A DNA stretch of 64,000 nt, taken from Flagellimonas sp. S3867. GTDB taxonomy: Bacteria > Bacteroidota > Bacteroidia > Flavobacteriales > Flavobacteriaceae. The notes below the pieces were generated by a model. The model saw only the letters and a program-made list of their open reading frames with translations. It was not told the origin of the DNA and did not search any database. Of this stretch, positions 32,554 to 42,669 are shown one piece after another (position 1 is the stretch's first letter; every line of letters starts with the position of its first letter). A program made the position numbers and the translations under genes. Location of the stretch: assembly GCF_014698935.1 (NCBI RefSeq), contig NZ_JACVMN010000002.1, positions 992,001-1,056,000 of the forward strand, given 5' to 3'.

Positions 32554-35500
32554 ATGATAGCGCCGAAAACACTGCATGTGGATCTAAGGAAAGATGTTCA
32601 GTCCAACAGGTATTTGGTCGAAGAAAATCTGAATGAAGAAATTGATCCGCATGTAATACAAGAGCTGGAGAATTTTGGCTTTTTTGAATATACTTCTATC
32701 CGGGACATTGCTATTTCCGACGGTCATAGACTTTCCTATACTATACCTGTATCCAAAGAAAATTTGTTTTCAGCTCCTGAGAATAAATCTGAATTCAGCC
32801 GCTTTTTGAATTTGGCATTATTGGTGACTAAATCAATTTCCGCTGTTCATCAAGCTGGGTATTGCTTTGGAATTATGCATGAGGAACGTTTTTCAATTGA
32901 TGAAAACGGGAATCTCATCATTATTGGTTTAGGCGACATTAGAAAAGGATATAATAGTCTAAGTTTAACGGAGCACGGCAAATTGGCCTATCGTTATATA
33001 GCGCCGGAATTCAATTCAAGGACAAACCATAATCCAGACTATAGAGCTGATTATTATGGCTTGGGCATATTATTGGATTTTTGGTTGACGGGCGGTTACT
33101 TCGTTGATGGGGCTGATGTCCAGGGCATAATGCATCAACACTTGACCAAGAATTACCAAGCATCCAAAGATTGTCATTGGAGCAGTACAGGGATTTATGA
33201 GATTATTTCGGGGTTGTTACGTAAGAATCCATCCGAAAGATATCAATCTTCCACTGGCATTATTAAGGATCTAGTTACAATACAAACACATTTAGAGTCC
33301 AGCGATCATCCAGAATTATCCGAATTAAGTGTGAACCATAATCCAGGAGCATTAAATTTAGATACATTTCTATACGAGCGCGATAGAGAGTTGGCTCAAT
33401 TGACCGAGTGTTATGAAGAAGTTCGAGAGGGTGCGGTTTCCATAATATTTATTGAATCTGACGAAGGATTGGGAAAAACAAAACTGGGCAATCAGTTAAA
33501 AGATATTGTTTCAGATTCAGAGGCATCATTCTGTTATGCTTGTTCCGATCAATTTCAATCATCAGATTATTTAGCTTTTCACTTGGCATTCCAGGATATA
33601 GTAAGGAGAATTTTGATGAAAACCGGTCGTAGTCATTCAGAATTAAGTGAAATTTTTGAAAATGGGGTCGGAACTGACCTCTCGCTTCTGTTTGATGTGA
33701 TACCTGATCTAAAAGAGTTAACAGGGTTCACGGACTCTCCAGAAAAATTAAATCCAATAGAAACACAAAATCGTTTTTTAAATGTGTTTGTGAGATACTG
33801 TGGCACATTAGGTCAATTGGGATTAAAACGACTTCTGTTTTTTGATGACGCACAATGGTGTGACGAACCATCATTGAACTTGATAAAGCACCTGATAAAT
33901 TCACAAATCTCTGGTGTTATGTTCATGCTTTCCTATAACAAGACACATCTAACGGATGATCATCCCTTGCTGCGTTTTAAAAATGAAATTTTAAAATCCG
34001 ATAGGCATTCACATACAATTGAACTGAAAGAGCTATCAAAATCCGCTACGCGAAAGATGGTGTCAGCAATGCTTTCCGAACAAAGTGAATCCATCCGGAA
34101 TTTGTCAAATATAATTCACAACAAAACCCATGGGAATCCCCACCATATTAAAAACTTGGTTAAATCGCTTTACGACAGCAATATTTTATATTTCAATCGT
34201 GAGGGAAATAAATGGGATTATAGCCTGGGCCAAGTAAAATTGCAGGATGTAACGGAAAATGTTGTCGGAATTGTTGAGCATCAAATTAGACTACAATCAT
34301 ATCAAGCTCAGGTACTGTTAAAAATAGCAGCTTATAACAATGGCATATTTGATATGTCCATGCTGTCAGAAATCAGTGCTACCTCTCCTCAAATTATCAA
34401 TTTGCTTCTAAATGTTTTATCAGAAGCAGGGTTGTTGACTAAATTAAATCCCAGTCATGGCCCTTTTGTTTTCAATCATAAAAGAATTCAAAAGGTTGCA
34501 CTAGACTTAAAAATCCCCGGGTTTGAATACAATGGTGATCAATTACACCACAAAATCGCCTTGTATAAACTTCAAAACAGCGGCATCAAGCACTCTGTTG
34601 AATTGAATCAACTTGTGCAACATTTGATAAATTCAAGGGACCTACTGACAAGGCATACAGTAGAGAAATCAATGGGATTGATAGTGAGAGCGGGAAATCT
34701 GGCCAATGCTTCCAACTCTTCGTATTCTGCGAAAGTGTTTTTGGAATTTGGATTGGAGCTGGCAGAAAAATTTGGGATTCCAACTTATGAATTTGAATTA
34801 CTCTATGGCTTAGCCAAAGCGTATTTTCTGATGAACGATTTTGAACAAGGAAACAATTTAGTGTTTCGTGCAAAGTCCTTGGCAAAGGATAGAAGTGAAA
34901 AAATCAAATTACTTCAATTGACGCTTGATTTTTATGAAGCCTTTGCACTATATGAGGAAAGTATAAATGTTGGTTTCGAGATACTTGCTTTATTGGACGT
35001 TCCGTTTGAAGAGAAAATCTCTGCCAATAGCAAAGATCTAGCTCATTTAATTGACACTGAGTACAAGGCTTTTAGGAACACTGCCGGGGAATCGGATACG
35101 TTGGAAGATGATTTCAAGGAACGGATGAGTGATGAATCTGATATTTCTCTAATGAACGTTTTGGCAAACATGTCAACATCTGCAGCCTATGTCAACAAAG
35201 ATTTATATATCTGGACGGTACTTAAAATGTCCAATCATACCATAAATAAAGGACTGGCCGATTCATCATCATTTGCTTTGGTACACTTGGGCTCGCTGTT
35301 GATACACAAATTTGAAGAATTCAATTTGGGAATCAAGGTTGCCAAGGCAGGATGGAATATCTTGGATCAATTGAAATCGGACAAATATGTTAACCGAACA
35401 ATTCTATGTTATTATGATCTAATTGGTCATTTCAATGAGCCTTTTTTGTCACTTCAGCAAGAATTGGAAAAGAGGGTGTCCACATACGTGAGGTCCGGGG

Positions 35501-38346
35501 ACTATCTATCCTTAAATAAGCTGTGTAGAATTAGTGTTAGAAATCAGCTCTTGTCTGGAACTGCCTTATTTGATGCGTTGAACAATTGTGAAAGAGCCAT
35601 CGAAATTATGCCTGTAAGTTACAGTGAATGTTTTGGGGCTCAATTGACGCTGATCAGGAATGGCTTGACAATTCTGCAAGATGAGAATGATGATGAAATT
35701 GAAGTATCCGATAGAAAAGCAGTTGACTTATTATTAAAAAAGAAATGTTTCTTTATTCTAGCCGAGCAATATGTTTTTAAGAGTTTAATTTATTGCCTAA
35801 AAGGGGATTACGAAAAAGCATTTTATTTATTGAATGCAAATGAAGAATTCATTGGGTTGACCACAACTCAGCCCCAAGCTGTTAGGAACAATGTGCTTAG
35901 AGTGGTCTGTCAAATGATGTTGGGAAATTCTTCCAAAGAAAATCTGGTAAAAGAACTGGATACAATCCAAAAATCAATGAGGCCATTGTCGGAAAAAATC
36001 CCGGAGAATTTTAAAGCCGAATATGAACTTGTTTGCTTTTTGATAAGTCTGTGCAAGGATGATTTCCGAACAGCGGTTATAAGACTTGAGGAAGGATTAA
36101 AGTGGGCGGAAAAAGGTGGTCTAATAAGTATAAAGGTGTTGTTATGTCATATAGGCAACAAATTAATGCCCCAAGAAAGTTTTGGTTTTTTGACAAAGTA
36201 TTTACGGCGCGAGATAAAGAGGGTCTATAAAGATTGGGGAACATTGATCCAGGCTGAAAATTCAAGTAAAAAACCGCAAAACCTTATTCGAAAGGAACAA
36301 TCTGCACTTGCAAGTTTTGATACTCAGAGTCTTTTGAAAGCTACACAGGCAATTTCCGCAGAAGTGAACCTGGAAAGCCTTGTGCAGCAATTATTGAATA
36401 TTGTAATGGAGAATGCGGGCGCAGACAAGGGTGCTCTCATACTTATTAAAAATGACACCCCTTATCTAGAATCCATAGTTAGTACTAATAACAAGAAAGC
36501 TTCCGATTTTTCTGAAATTGAATTACATGAATGTGACGAATTGCCTGTTAACATTATTGAGCATGTAATCTCCACAACCAGGGAGCTTAGTATTGATGAT
36601 ATCAAGAAAAACAATTATCCTGAGGAAAGTTATTTTAGAAAGAATAGGATATCCTCTTTGGTCATTTTACCATTATTGAAGCAAAAAGACCTTGTAGGGG
36701 TACTTTATTTAGAAAACAGTCAAGTAAAGGGATTATTTACGGAGGGAGACCTAGAAGTGCTTCGAATTATTGCTTCGCAAGCTGCAATTTCAATAACAAA
36801 TACGATGCTCTACGAGCAATCCATGGAGTTGAATCAGGAACTGTCTGCATCCAAAGAGGAATTGGGTAAAGTAAATGAAGCATTGGAAGATCGTATCAAA
36901 ATAAGAACTGAGCACTTACAGCAGGAAATTGAAATGAGAAAAAAGGCAGAAAAAAATCTGCTTTACGCAAAGAACGATGCAGATAATGCCAATACTGCCA
37001 AAACACAGTTTCTTGCCAATATGAGTCATGAAATAAGAACACCACTCAATGCTATTGTTGGTTTCTCGCAGATTCTTTTAAATCAAAGCAAGGATTTGGA
37101 ATTGACCCAGAAGTTTGAACGATACCTCAGTAATATTCATCAAAGTGCTGAATCACTTTCAGAAGTAATCAATGATATTCTGGACCTTTCCAAAATTGAG
37201 GCGGGGAAATTTTCTCTTAGCAAGGAAGATGTCGATTTGAATCAAATTGTTACTTCTGTGTGCCGAATCAATAAGGGTATAGGTAAGGTAAAGGAAGTCA
37301 GTCTCATAAGTAATTTCAATTCAACCGTACCCAAACATATTCATACAGATGGCAGCAAGCTTAAGCAAATATTGATGAACATAATAGGTAATGCCATCAA
37401 GTTTACACCCGAAAACAAGAATGTATATGTAAACGTCCAACATGAAGATTCCTGGATTGTGTTTTCTGTAGAGGACGAAGGAATAGGAATCCCTGAAAGT
37501 CAATTGCAACAAATCTTCAACCCATTTATTCAGGCAGATGCGGGGATTAACCGAAAATTTGGGGGAACCGGACTTGGTTTAACCATTACGAAGAGGTTGG
37601 TGGAAATATTAAATGGAAGGATTGAAGTTAAAAGTCAGGTTGAACAGGGTACATCATTTAAGATTTATCTACCCTATGAACAAGCTAAAAACTCATGGGT
37701 TGATGAAAAAGAAGCTTCAATTTCTAATTTCAAAATTCCTGATTACAAAAAAATCCTTGTGGTGGAAGATAATTCCATGAATCAAGAAATGATCCGAGCA
37801 CTTTTCGCTGAACTGGGGTCAGAGATAATATTGGCAAAAGACGGTGAAACGGGAATTAAGATCAGTGAAAAATACAATCCTGATATTGTTTTCATGGATA
37901 TACATATGCCTAACATGGATGGTTTTGAAACGGTAAAACGAATTCGCAAAATGAACAACAAAATTCCTATTGTTGGTCTTTCGGCAGATGCCTTTACGGA
38001 ACACAAGGAAATTGCTCTCAATTCTGGATTTTGCGATTATCTTACCAAACCGATTCAGTTTCCTGAACTGGTTAGGGTATTGAAAAAATTCCTGGTTGCG
38101 GATATCGATAAAAATAAGAATCGGGCAATTAAAAAATTGAGTGAAGAAGAAAGGCGCATTATGGATGAGGCATTCCAATCACTTGGTCAACTACCGATTT
38201 TTGAAACAGAAAAACTGGTTGTAGCCGCTGAACCTTTAAATTCAATCATGCCCCCGGATGAATTCAATAAACTTGAAGAAGCAATCTACTCGGGCGACGA
38301 TGAAGCATTGAGAACACTCATATCAAATACAATAAATGCCCAATAA
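32554..38346 (+). CDS. Giant hybrid sensor: pseudokinase-AAA-helical repeat-GAF-histidine kinase-receiver (1930 aa)
   Basis: Domains in order: a protein-kinase-like fold (about 30-250), where the HRD loop is replaced by FGIMHEERFSIDENGNLII and DFG by GLGD, so it looks inactive; an AAA/STAND ATPase (about 268-560) with Walker A SDEGLGKTKL and Walker B KRLLFFDDAQWCDEPSL; about 650 residues of TPR-like helices; GAF (about 1260-1415); HisKA with His near 1492 (FLANMSHEIRTPLNAIVGFS); HATPase (NIIGNAIKFTPEN, GGTGLGLTITKR); receiver with Asp near 1782 (FMDIHMPNMDG). This is the Hstk-type trifunctional architecture. Its stop overlaps the REC-LytS gene by 11 nt. There is no membrane segment, so it acts in the cytoplasm. 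Confidence 0.9.
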   Translation: MIAPKTLHVDLRKDVQSNRYLVEENLNEEIDPHVIQELENFGFFEYTSIRDIAISDGHRLSYTIPVSKENLFSAPENKSEFSRFLNLALLVTKSISAVHQAGYCFGIMHEERFSIDENGNLIIIGLGDIRKGYNSLSLTEHGKLAYRYIAPEFNSRTNHNPDYRADYYGLGILLDFWLTGGYFVDGADVQGIMHQHLTKNYQASKDCHWSSTGIYEIISGLLRKNPSERYQSSTGIIKDLVTIQTHLESSDHPELSELSVNHNPGALNLDTFLYERDRELAQLTECYEEVREGAVSIIFIESDEGLGKTKLGNQLKDIVSDSEASFCYACSDQFQSSDYLAFHLAFQDIVRRILMKTGRSHSELSEIFENGVGTDLSLLFDVIPDLKELTGFTDSPEKLNPIETQNRFLNVFVRYCGTLGQLGLKRLLFFDDAQWCDEPSLNLIKHLINSQISGVMFMLSYNKTHLTDDHPLLRFKNEILKSDRHSHTIELKELSKSATRKMVSAMLSEQSESIRNLSNIIHNKTHGNPHHIKNLVKSLYDSNILYFNREGNKWDYSLGQVKLQDVTENVVGIVEHQIRLQSYQAQVLLKIAAYNNGIFDMSMLSEISATSPQIINLLLNVLSEAGLLTKLNPSHGPFVFNHKRIQKVALDLKIPGFEYNGDQLHHKIALYKLQNSGIKHSVELNQLVQHLINSRDLLTRHTVEKSMGLIVRAGNLANASNSSYSAKVFLEFGLELAEKFGIPTYEFELLYGLAKAYFLMNDFEQGNNLVFRAKSLAKDRSEKIKLLQLTLDFYEAFALYEESINVGFEILALLDVPFEEKISANSKDLAHLIDTEYKAFRNTAGESDTLEDDFKERMSDESDISLMNVLANMSTSAAYVNKDLYIWTVLKMSNHTINKGLADSSSFALVHLGSLLIHKFEEFNLGIKVAKAGWNILDQLKSDKYVNRTILCYYDLIGHFNEPFLSLQQELEKRVSTYVRSGDYLSLNKLCRISVRNQLLSGTALFDALNNCERAIEIMPVSYSECFGAQLTLIRNGLTILQDENDDEIEVSDRKAVDLLLKKKCFFILAEQYVFKSLIYCLKGDYEKAFYLLNANEEFIGLTTTQPQAVRNNVLRVVCQMMLGNSSKENLVKELDTIQKSMRPLSEKIPENFKAEYELVCFLISLCKDDFRTAVIRLEEGLKWAEKGGLISIKVLLCHIGNKLMPQESFGFLTKYLRREIKRVYKDWGTLIQAENSSKKPQNLIRKEQSALASFDTQSLLKATQAISAEVNLESLVQQLLNIVMENAGADKGALILIKNDTPYLESIVSTNNKKASDFSEIELHECDELPVNIIEHVISTTRELSIDDIKKNNYPEESYFRKNRISSLVILPLLKQKDLVGVLYLENSQVKGLFTEGDLEVLRIIASQAAISITNTMLYEQSMELNQELSASKEELGKVNEALEDRIKIRTEHLQQEIEMRKKAEKNLLYAKNDADNANTAKTQFLANMSHEIRTPLNAIVGFSQILLNQSKDLELTQKFERYLSNIHQSAESLSEVINDILDLSKIEAGKFSLSKEDVDLNQIVTSVCRINKGIGKVKEVSLISNFNSTVPKHIHTDGSKLKQILMNIIGNAIKFTPENKNVYVNVQHEDSWIVFSVEDEGIGIPESQLQQIFNPFIQADAGINRKFGGTGLGLTITKRLVEILNGRIEVKSQVEQGTSFKIYLPYEQAKNSWVDEKEASISNFKIPDYKKILVVEDNSMNQEMIRALFAELGSEIILAKDGETGIKISEKYNPDIVFMDIHMPNMDGFETVKRIRKMNNKIPIVGLSADAFTEHKEIALNSGFCDYLTKPIQFPELVRVLKKFLVADIDKNKNRAIKKLSEEERRIMDEAFQSLGQLPIFETEKLVVAAEPLNSIMPPDEFNKLEEAIYSGDDEALRTLISNTINAQ

Positions 38347-39385
38347 CGTTGCTAACATTTTAGTGGTCGACGATAACCGTCAAGTCCTTGAACAGGTCAA
38401 TCACGTATTGGCCGAAGAAGGATTTAGCATCTCGTTTATACCAAAAGGTGAATTCCTTTTCCAGCGACTGGAGAGGCAACACTTCGATTTAATATTGCTG
38501 GATGTGAACTTGCCTGGAATCAGCGGCTATGATTTGTTACGGGAAATTAGAAAGCATCCGAAGTATAAGGATCTTCCCGTAATAATTATAACTGGTGAAG
38601 ATGAAGACACCACTTTAACCAAATGTTTTGCCTTAGGAGCACAGGACTATATAAGTAAGCCGATAAACCATCTGGTTCTTAAGGTTCGGGTTTCATCTGT
38701 GATTTCTGCTTCCCGTTTTCACCAGAAGCAGATAAAAAGTGAACGGGAAGAGGCATTACAAGCACGAATGAAGATGTTGTCTTCACAAATGAATCCACAT
38801 TTTATTTTCAATGCGCTTTCATCAATTCAGGAATTCATTCTAACAAATGAAACAGAAAAAGCAATAGATTATGTCTCTGAATTTGCTGGATTAATGAGGC
38901 AAAACCTTGAAAATTCTTTGGTGCCATACATTACCTTGAAAGAAGAACTACAATTTCTTGAAACCTACCTGCGATTGGAACGCACCAGGTTCAACAACTC
39001 ATTTGATTTTGAAATTATTTTGGATATCGATGATTATCAAGACTTAATGGTCCCTCCAATGATTATTCAACCCTATTTGGAAAATGCCATTGTCCACGGC
39101 CTTAGAAAAGTTGACCGAATTGGAAAATTAACATTGTTGGTCAAAGAAAAAGACAATAGGATACTATGTATAATTACCGATAACGGTATTGGGAGAAAGC
39201 AAGCTGAAAAGATCAATCTAAAAAAGCATAAATCCATCGCCATGTCAAATATAGAAGCTCGGCTGGAATTGCTTAATCTCGATGCAAAAATGAAAGAATT
39301 TAAGGTGGAAATTGATGATATTTATGATTCTAATACGCCTGCAGGAACAGCAGTTTCACTATGTTTCCCTAATGATCTACATTAA
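38336..39385 (+). CDS. Receiver-LytS-type histidine kinase fusion (349 aa)
   Basis: The N-terminal receiver (NILVVDDNRQVLEQ, phospho-Asp in LILLDVNLPGISGYDL, Lys in YISKPINH) is followed by a coiled helix and the His_kinase domain of LytS type: SSQMNPHFIFNALSSIQEFI with the phospho-accepting His, then MIIQPYLENAIVHGLRK and a short HATPase region (ITDNGIGRKQAEK). It has no membrane part. The start overlaps the giant sensor by 11 nt. It can take phosphate from that sensor and pass it to a LytTR regulator, here encoded convergently. Confidence 0.92.
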   Translation: MPNNVANILVVDDNRQVLEQVNHVLAEEGFSISFIPKGEFLFQRLERQHFDLILLDVNLPGISGYDLLREIRKHPKYKDLPVIIITGEDEDTTLTKCFALGAQDYISKPINHLVLKVRVSSVISASRFHQKQIKSEREEALQARMKMLSSQMNPHFIFNALSSIQEFILTNETEKAIDYVSEFAGLMRQNLENSLVPYITLKEELQFLETYLRLERTRFNNSFDFEIILDIDDYQDLMVPPMIIQPYLENAIVHGLRKVDRIGKLTLLVKEKDNRILCIITDNGIGRKQAEKINLKKHKSIAMSNIEARLELLNLDAKMKEFKVEIDDIYDSNTPAGTAVSLCFPNDLH

Positions 39386-40132
39386 CCTTTTTAGAAATTT
39401 GTCCTTTTTGCGAACGGAAACATCAACATTTGAACCGTCTTTCATAATCACATAACCTCCTTTGCCTTTAACATATTTTGAAATGTGATCAAGATTGATC
39501 ATATGGGATTTATGTACCCTGAAAAAATTGCAGGATTCCAGCATGCTTTCAAACTCACCCAATGGTTTGGACACTAATATTTTCTTTCCATTTTGAAGGT
39601 AAAAATTTGAATATACCTGATTGGCCTCCACCCGGATCACATCTTTGGCTTCAACAAAATCAATTCCCTCAGAAGATCTTAAGGCAATTTTTGTTAAACT
39701 CCTATCCTCTAGTTGAATATTGGATTTTAGTGCCTGTATTTTCTCGATGTTCTCCCTGTTTTGTTTTGCAAGTACCTTCTCCGCTCTGGTAACCGCATTT
39801 TTTAACTCCTGAATGTTGATTGGCTTTAATAAATAATCCAGTGCCGCATATTTTATAGCATTTATAGCATACAGGTCAAAGGCCGTGGTAAATATTACCT
39901 GAAAGGGGGGTTCTTCAAAGTGATCAAAAATTGTAAAGCCATTACCTCCTGGCATTTCAATATCCAAGAATACGAGCTCCGGCTTGTTCTGTTCAATTAG
40001 TGGAATCGCTTCACTTATGGAATAGGCATTTCCTACAACAATAATTTCTGGACAAAAATTCTTCAGCATTTTCCCAAGAACACTATGATGACGTTCCTCA
40101 TCATCCACTATAATTGCACGTATTTCCACCAA
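39377..40132 (-). CDS. LytTR-family response regulator (251 aa)
   Basis: The N-terminal receiver has the Asp triad (AIIVDDEERH, VFLDIEMPGGNGF, Lys in YLLKPINI). The C-terminal LytTR domain contains VEANQVYSNFYLQNGKKILV, then LGEFESMLESCNFFRVHKSH and MINLDHISKYVKGKGGYVIM. This is the usual partner of LytS-type kinases. It is convergent with the REC-LytS gene and overlaps it by 9 nt, so mRNA collision or antisense effects are possible. Its start is 86 nt from the divergent peroxiredoxin, a likely target. Confidence 0.93.
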   Translation of the reverse strand: MVEIRAIIVDDEERHHSVLGKMLKNFCPEIIVVGNAYSISEAIPLIEQNKPELVFLDIEMPGGNGFTIFDHFEEPPFQVIFTTAFDLYAINAIKYAALDYLLKPINIQELKNAVTRAEKVLAKQNRENIEKIQALKSNIQLEDRSLTKIALRSSEGIDFVEAKDVIRVEANQVYSNFYLQNGKKILVSKPLGEFESMLESCNFFRVHKSHMINLDHISKYVKGKGGYVIMKDGSNVDVSVRKKDKFLKRLM

Positions 40133-40218
40133 ATTTGACTATTTGAATTTTTTATTTCTAAATATAAATTAAATATAAAGTATTATGTTAATTTAGGACT
40201 TATAATCAGAAGTTTACA

Positions 40219-40857
40219 ATGGAATTAGGGTTGGAAAGCAATGCGCCTAATTTTAAGGCATTGACCACAAGTGGGCCTATTGATTTTTATGATTGGTTAG
40301 GGGATTCTTGGGGTCTGCTTTTTTCCCATCCAGAGGATTATACTCCAGTATGCACAACCGAATTGGGTGCCGTTGCCCAATTGGAACAGGAATTTAGCAA
40401 ACGAAATGTGAAAGCGATCGCACTAAGTGTAGATAGTTTGGAATCACATAATGGGTGGAAATTGGAGATAGAAAAATCAATGAATGTCAAAATTGGGTTT
40501 CCTATAATTGCCGATGAAGGTGCCGAAATTGCCCAATTATACGGTATGATCCATCAAGGAAGCTCTTCAAAGCATACCATTAGATCGGTTTTTGTTATTG
40601 GTACTGACAAAAAGATAAAGTTGCATTTGACCTATCCGATGTCAGTAGGTAGAAATTTTGATGAAATTCTTAGGGTAATAGATGCGCTTCAACTTAGCTG
40701 TGAACATCAGGTTGTGACTCCTGCAAATTGGAATCAAGGTGATGATGTCATAGTTGATGTTGCTTTGAGTGATGAGGAAGCCAAAAAGTTGTATCCGTAT
40801 AAAGCCTCAGAGGAAGCTTCCTACCTTAGATTTACTCCTAATCCTTCCACCGACTAG
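40219..40857 (+). CDS. 1-Cys peroxiredoxin, Prx6 type (212 aa)
   Basis: The thioredoxin-fold peroxidase motif is SHPEDYTPVCTTELGAVAQL with the peroxidatic Cys at about 46 (P-V-C-T-T-E). The later Arg lies in RSVFVIGTDKKIKLHLTYP. The C-terminal extension (VTPANWNQGDDVIVDVALSD, then YLRFTPNPS) is the Prx6/1-Cys dimer domain. No second (resolving) Cys is at the 2-Cys position. It reduces peroxides with an external thiol. It is divergent from the LytTR regulator, and the phosphorelay may switch it on; this is inferred from layout. Confidence 0.95.
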   Translation: MELGLESNAPNFKALTTSGPIDFYDWLGDSWGLLFSHPEDYTPVCTTELGAVAQLEQEFSKRNVKAIALSVDSLESHNGWKLEIEKSMNVKIGFPIIADEGAEIAQLYGMIHQGSSSKHTIRSVFVIGTDKKIKLHLTYPMSVGRNFDEILRVIDALQLSCEHQVVTPANWNQGDDVIVDVALSDEEAKKLYPYKASEEASYLRFTPNPSTD

Positions 40858-41235
40858 GTTATGTTCTAAAGCAAGGTCATTTTGCTTCGAGAATAGGTAT
40901 CCTTTTCAACAACTCCTTTAAGCATTATGCTAGCTTGAAGAGTGTATGTCCCTTTAATTTTTGCCGAAAATCAATCTTCCACCAATTTTATCGAGAGCTA
41001 TATGGTGCTTAATGACAATACACAGAGATTGACGATAGCAAAGCGCAATTATGCAATATAAAAGCATAATTGAAACGTATTGCACAAATGAAATAGCGGA
41101 GTTTTGTTCTATAATATTTTGACTCATTGATAAAGCGCTTTGAAATTGAGTTTAAATGTAGGTTGAGTTAGTTGTTAGAACGGTTGTCCGGACGACCAAT
41201 ATTATTTGAATGAAATAGATCCAAAACACCAGGTA
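40858..41235. other. About 0.38 kb without a gene
   Basis: A weak inverted repeat AAGCAA/TTGCTT lies near 40871-40886 just after the peroxiredoxin, without a clear T run. Otherwise nothing beyond A+T-rich DNA is seen. Confidence 0.5.
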
Positions 41236-41649
41236 ATGAAAATGATAAAAAATCCAATACCACCATTTGATAAGCAAAGTGCCGAACTAAAAATACAACT
41301 CGCTGAAGATGCTTGGAACAGTCAAGATCCAATCAAAGTATCCATGGCCTATACAAAAGATAGTGAATGGCGCAACCGTTCCCAATTCATCAATGGGAGA
41401 GAAGAAATACAAAAATTTCTGGCGAATAAATGGGAAAACGAGTTGGAATACAAACTGAAAAAAGAATATTGGGCACATTCCGATAATAGAATAGCGGTTC
41501 GTTTTATATATGAGTATCGAAACAAATCGGGTGCATGGTTTAGAGCTTATGGGAACGAAAATTGGGAATTTGATGCAGATGGATATATGCAGAAAAGGTA
41601 TGCAAGCATTAATGATATATCAATTTCAGAATCAGAAAGGTTGTTATAG
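41236..41649 (+). CDS. DUF1348 (NTF2-like) protein (137 aa)
   Basis: The sequence fits DUF1348 throughout: [80 protein letters not shown], then [20 protein letters not shown] and [11 protein letters not shown]. Relatives begin close to the PPF motif, so I use the ATG at 41236 rather than the TTG at 41206. The family has an NTF2-like fold and is often annotated as detoxification-related, without a proven reaction. A terminator follows at 41680. Confidence 0.92.
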   Translation: MKMIKNPIPPFDKQSAELKIQLAEDAWNSQDPIKVSMAYTKDSEWRNRSQFINGREEIQKFLANKWENELEYKLKKEYWAHSDNRIAVRFIYEYRNKSGAWFRAYGNENWEFDADGYMQKRYASINDISISESERLL

Positions 41650-41679
41650 CTATCACCCGTAATCATTGTAAAAAGAGCC

Positions 41680-41711
41680 AAAGCAGGATGTATTCACATT
41701 CTGCTTTTTTT
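41680..41711 (+). terminator. Rho-independent terminator after DUF1348
   Basis: AAAGCAGGATG pairs with CATTCTGCTTT (one G-U) around a 6-nt loop, followed by a run of T and then G. Confidence 0.75.
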
Positions 41712-41932
41712 GTTTCAGAAACATTGATTGTTTTTTGATTAACTGTAGTCACAATTTTAATGATTCCGCAATGATATTTTAGCTCAATAAACGAATATGA
41801 TCCAGCAAGAAAATAAAATTCCAAATAGAAAAGAGCAAGTATCCAATAATAAGGTTAATACGCTAAATTTTCAGTTGACGTACCGATATACTTTTACTTA
41901 TAAATCATATTAAACATTAAAATGTATATCAA

Positions 41933-42421
41933 ATGAAAACTATTAGTAATCGTAATTTAATCAAACAAGTTAGTGGGTTAGTTGTTCTTCTGTTTATGGG
42001 TATTGGAGTACTTTCTGCTCAATCCCATAGTTACAGCATTGACGACAGTAAAATTGCTTTGGAGGGGTATAGCCCAGTTTCCTATATCGATATGGGAAAG
42101 GCAGAGCTGGGTAACAAGAAACACAAATCTACTTTTGATGGGGTGGCCTATTATTTCACCAACAAAAAACAGAAGGAAACTTTTGATGCAAATCCTGCAA
42201 AATACAAGCCACAATATGGTGGTTGGTGTGCTTTTGCAGTATCCTTGGGGGCAAAATTCCAACCGGATCCATCCAGATTCAGAGTGGTACATGGAAAACT
42301 CTACATGTTTACAAGAAACGTAGAAGGCGATTTTGTAAAAGTTTGGGAAAAAGATGGCAGAACCAAGCATATCTCCCAAGCAGACAAGAATTGGAAAACA
42401 ATGGAAAAGTTCAAGAGCTAG
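41933..42421 (+). CDS. YHS-domain secreted protein (162 aa)
   Basis: A signal peptide (LVVLLFMGIGVLSAQ) precedes a YHS-like domain: KIALEGYSPVSYIDMGKAEL, STFDGVAYYFTNKKQKETFD, ANPAKYKPQYGGWCAFAVSL and FRVVHGKLYMFTRN. The G-Y-S-P-V-S-Y and P-x-K-Y-x-P-x-Y-G-G-x-C elements match YHS proteins of Bacteroidota and Proteobacteria. Several YHS domains bind metals (Cu, Ag) through Cys and His; one Cys is present here. It probably acts in the periplasm. A strong terminator follows at 42476. Confidence 0.9.
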   Translation: MKTISNRNLIKQVSGLVVLLFMGIGVLSAQSHSYSIDDSKIALEGYSPVSYIDMGKAELGNKKHKSTFDGVAYYFTNKKQKETFDANPAKYKPQYGGWCAFAVSLGAKFQPDPSRFRVVHGKLYMFTRNVEGDFVKVWEKDGRTKHISQADKNWKTMEKFKS

Positions 42422-42475
42422 AACTATTAAAAACCAAAAACAGTGAGAGCATTATTGTAGCTCATGGTGTCTTTG

Positions 42476-42514
42476 AAAGAGAGGGAGTAGATAAATCATC
42501 TACTCTCTTTTTTT
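42476..42514 (+). terminator. Rho-independent terminator after the YHS gene
   Basis: GAGTAGAT and ATCTACTC form an exact 8-bp stem (42485-42505) with flanking purine/pyrimidine pairs, then a T run at about 42506-42514. Confidence 0.75.
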
Positions 42515-42669
42515 GTCCTTTTTTCAAAAAGTTAAAATCGAGCAACCAACATTTTATCCCATGTCAAAACAAGATCAATTTAACAACAGAATAGCATAAT
42601 TAGCCATAATTACAATGTGAAAACTAGGGACTTTTATAAGGTAGAATATGAACGCAAAAATTAGAAATC

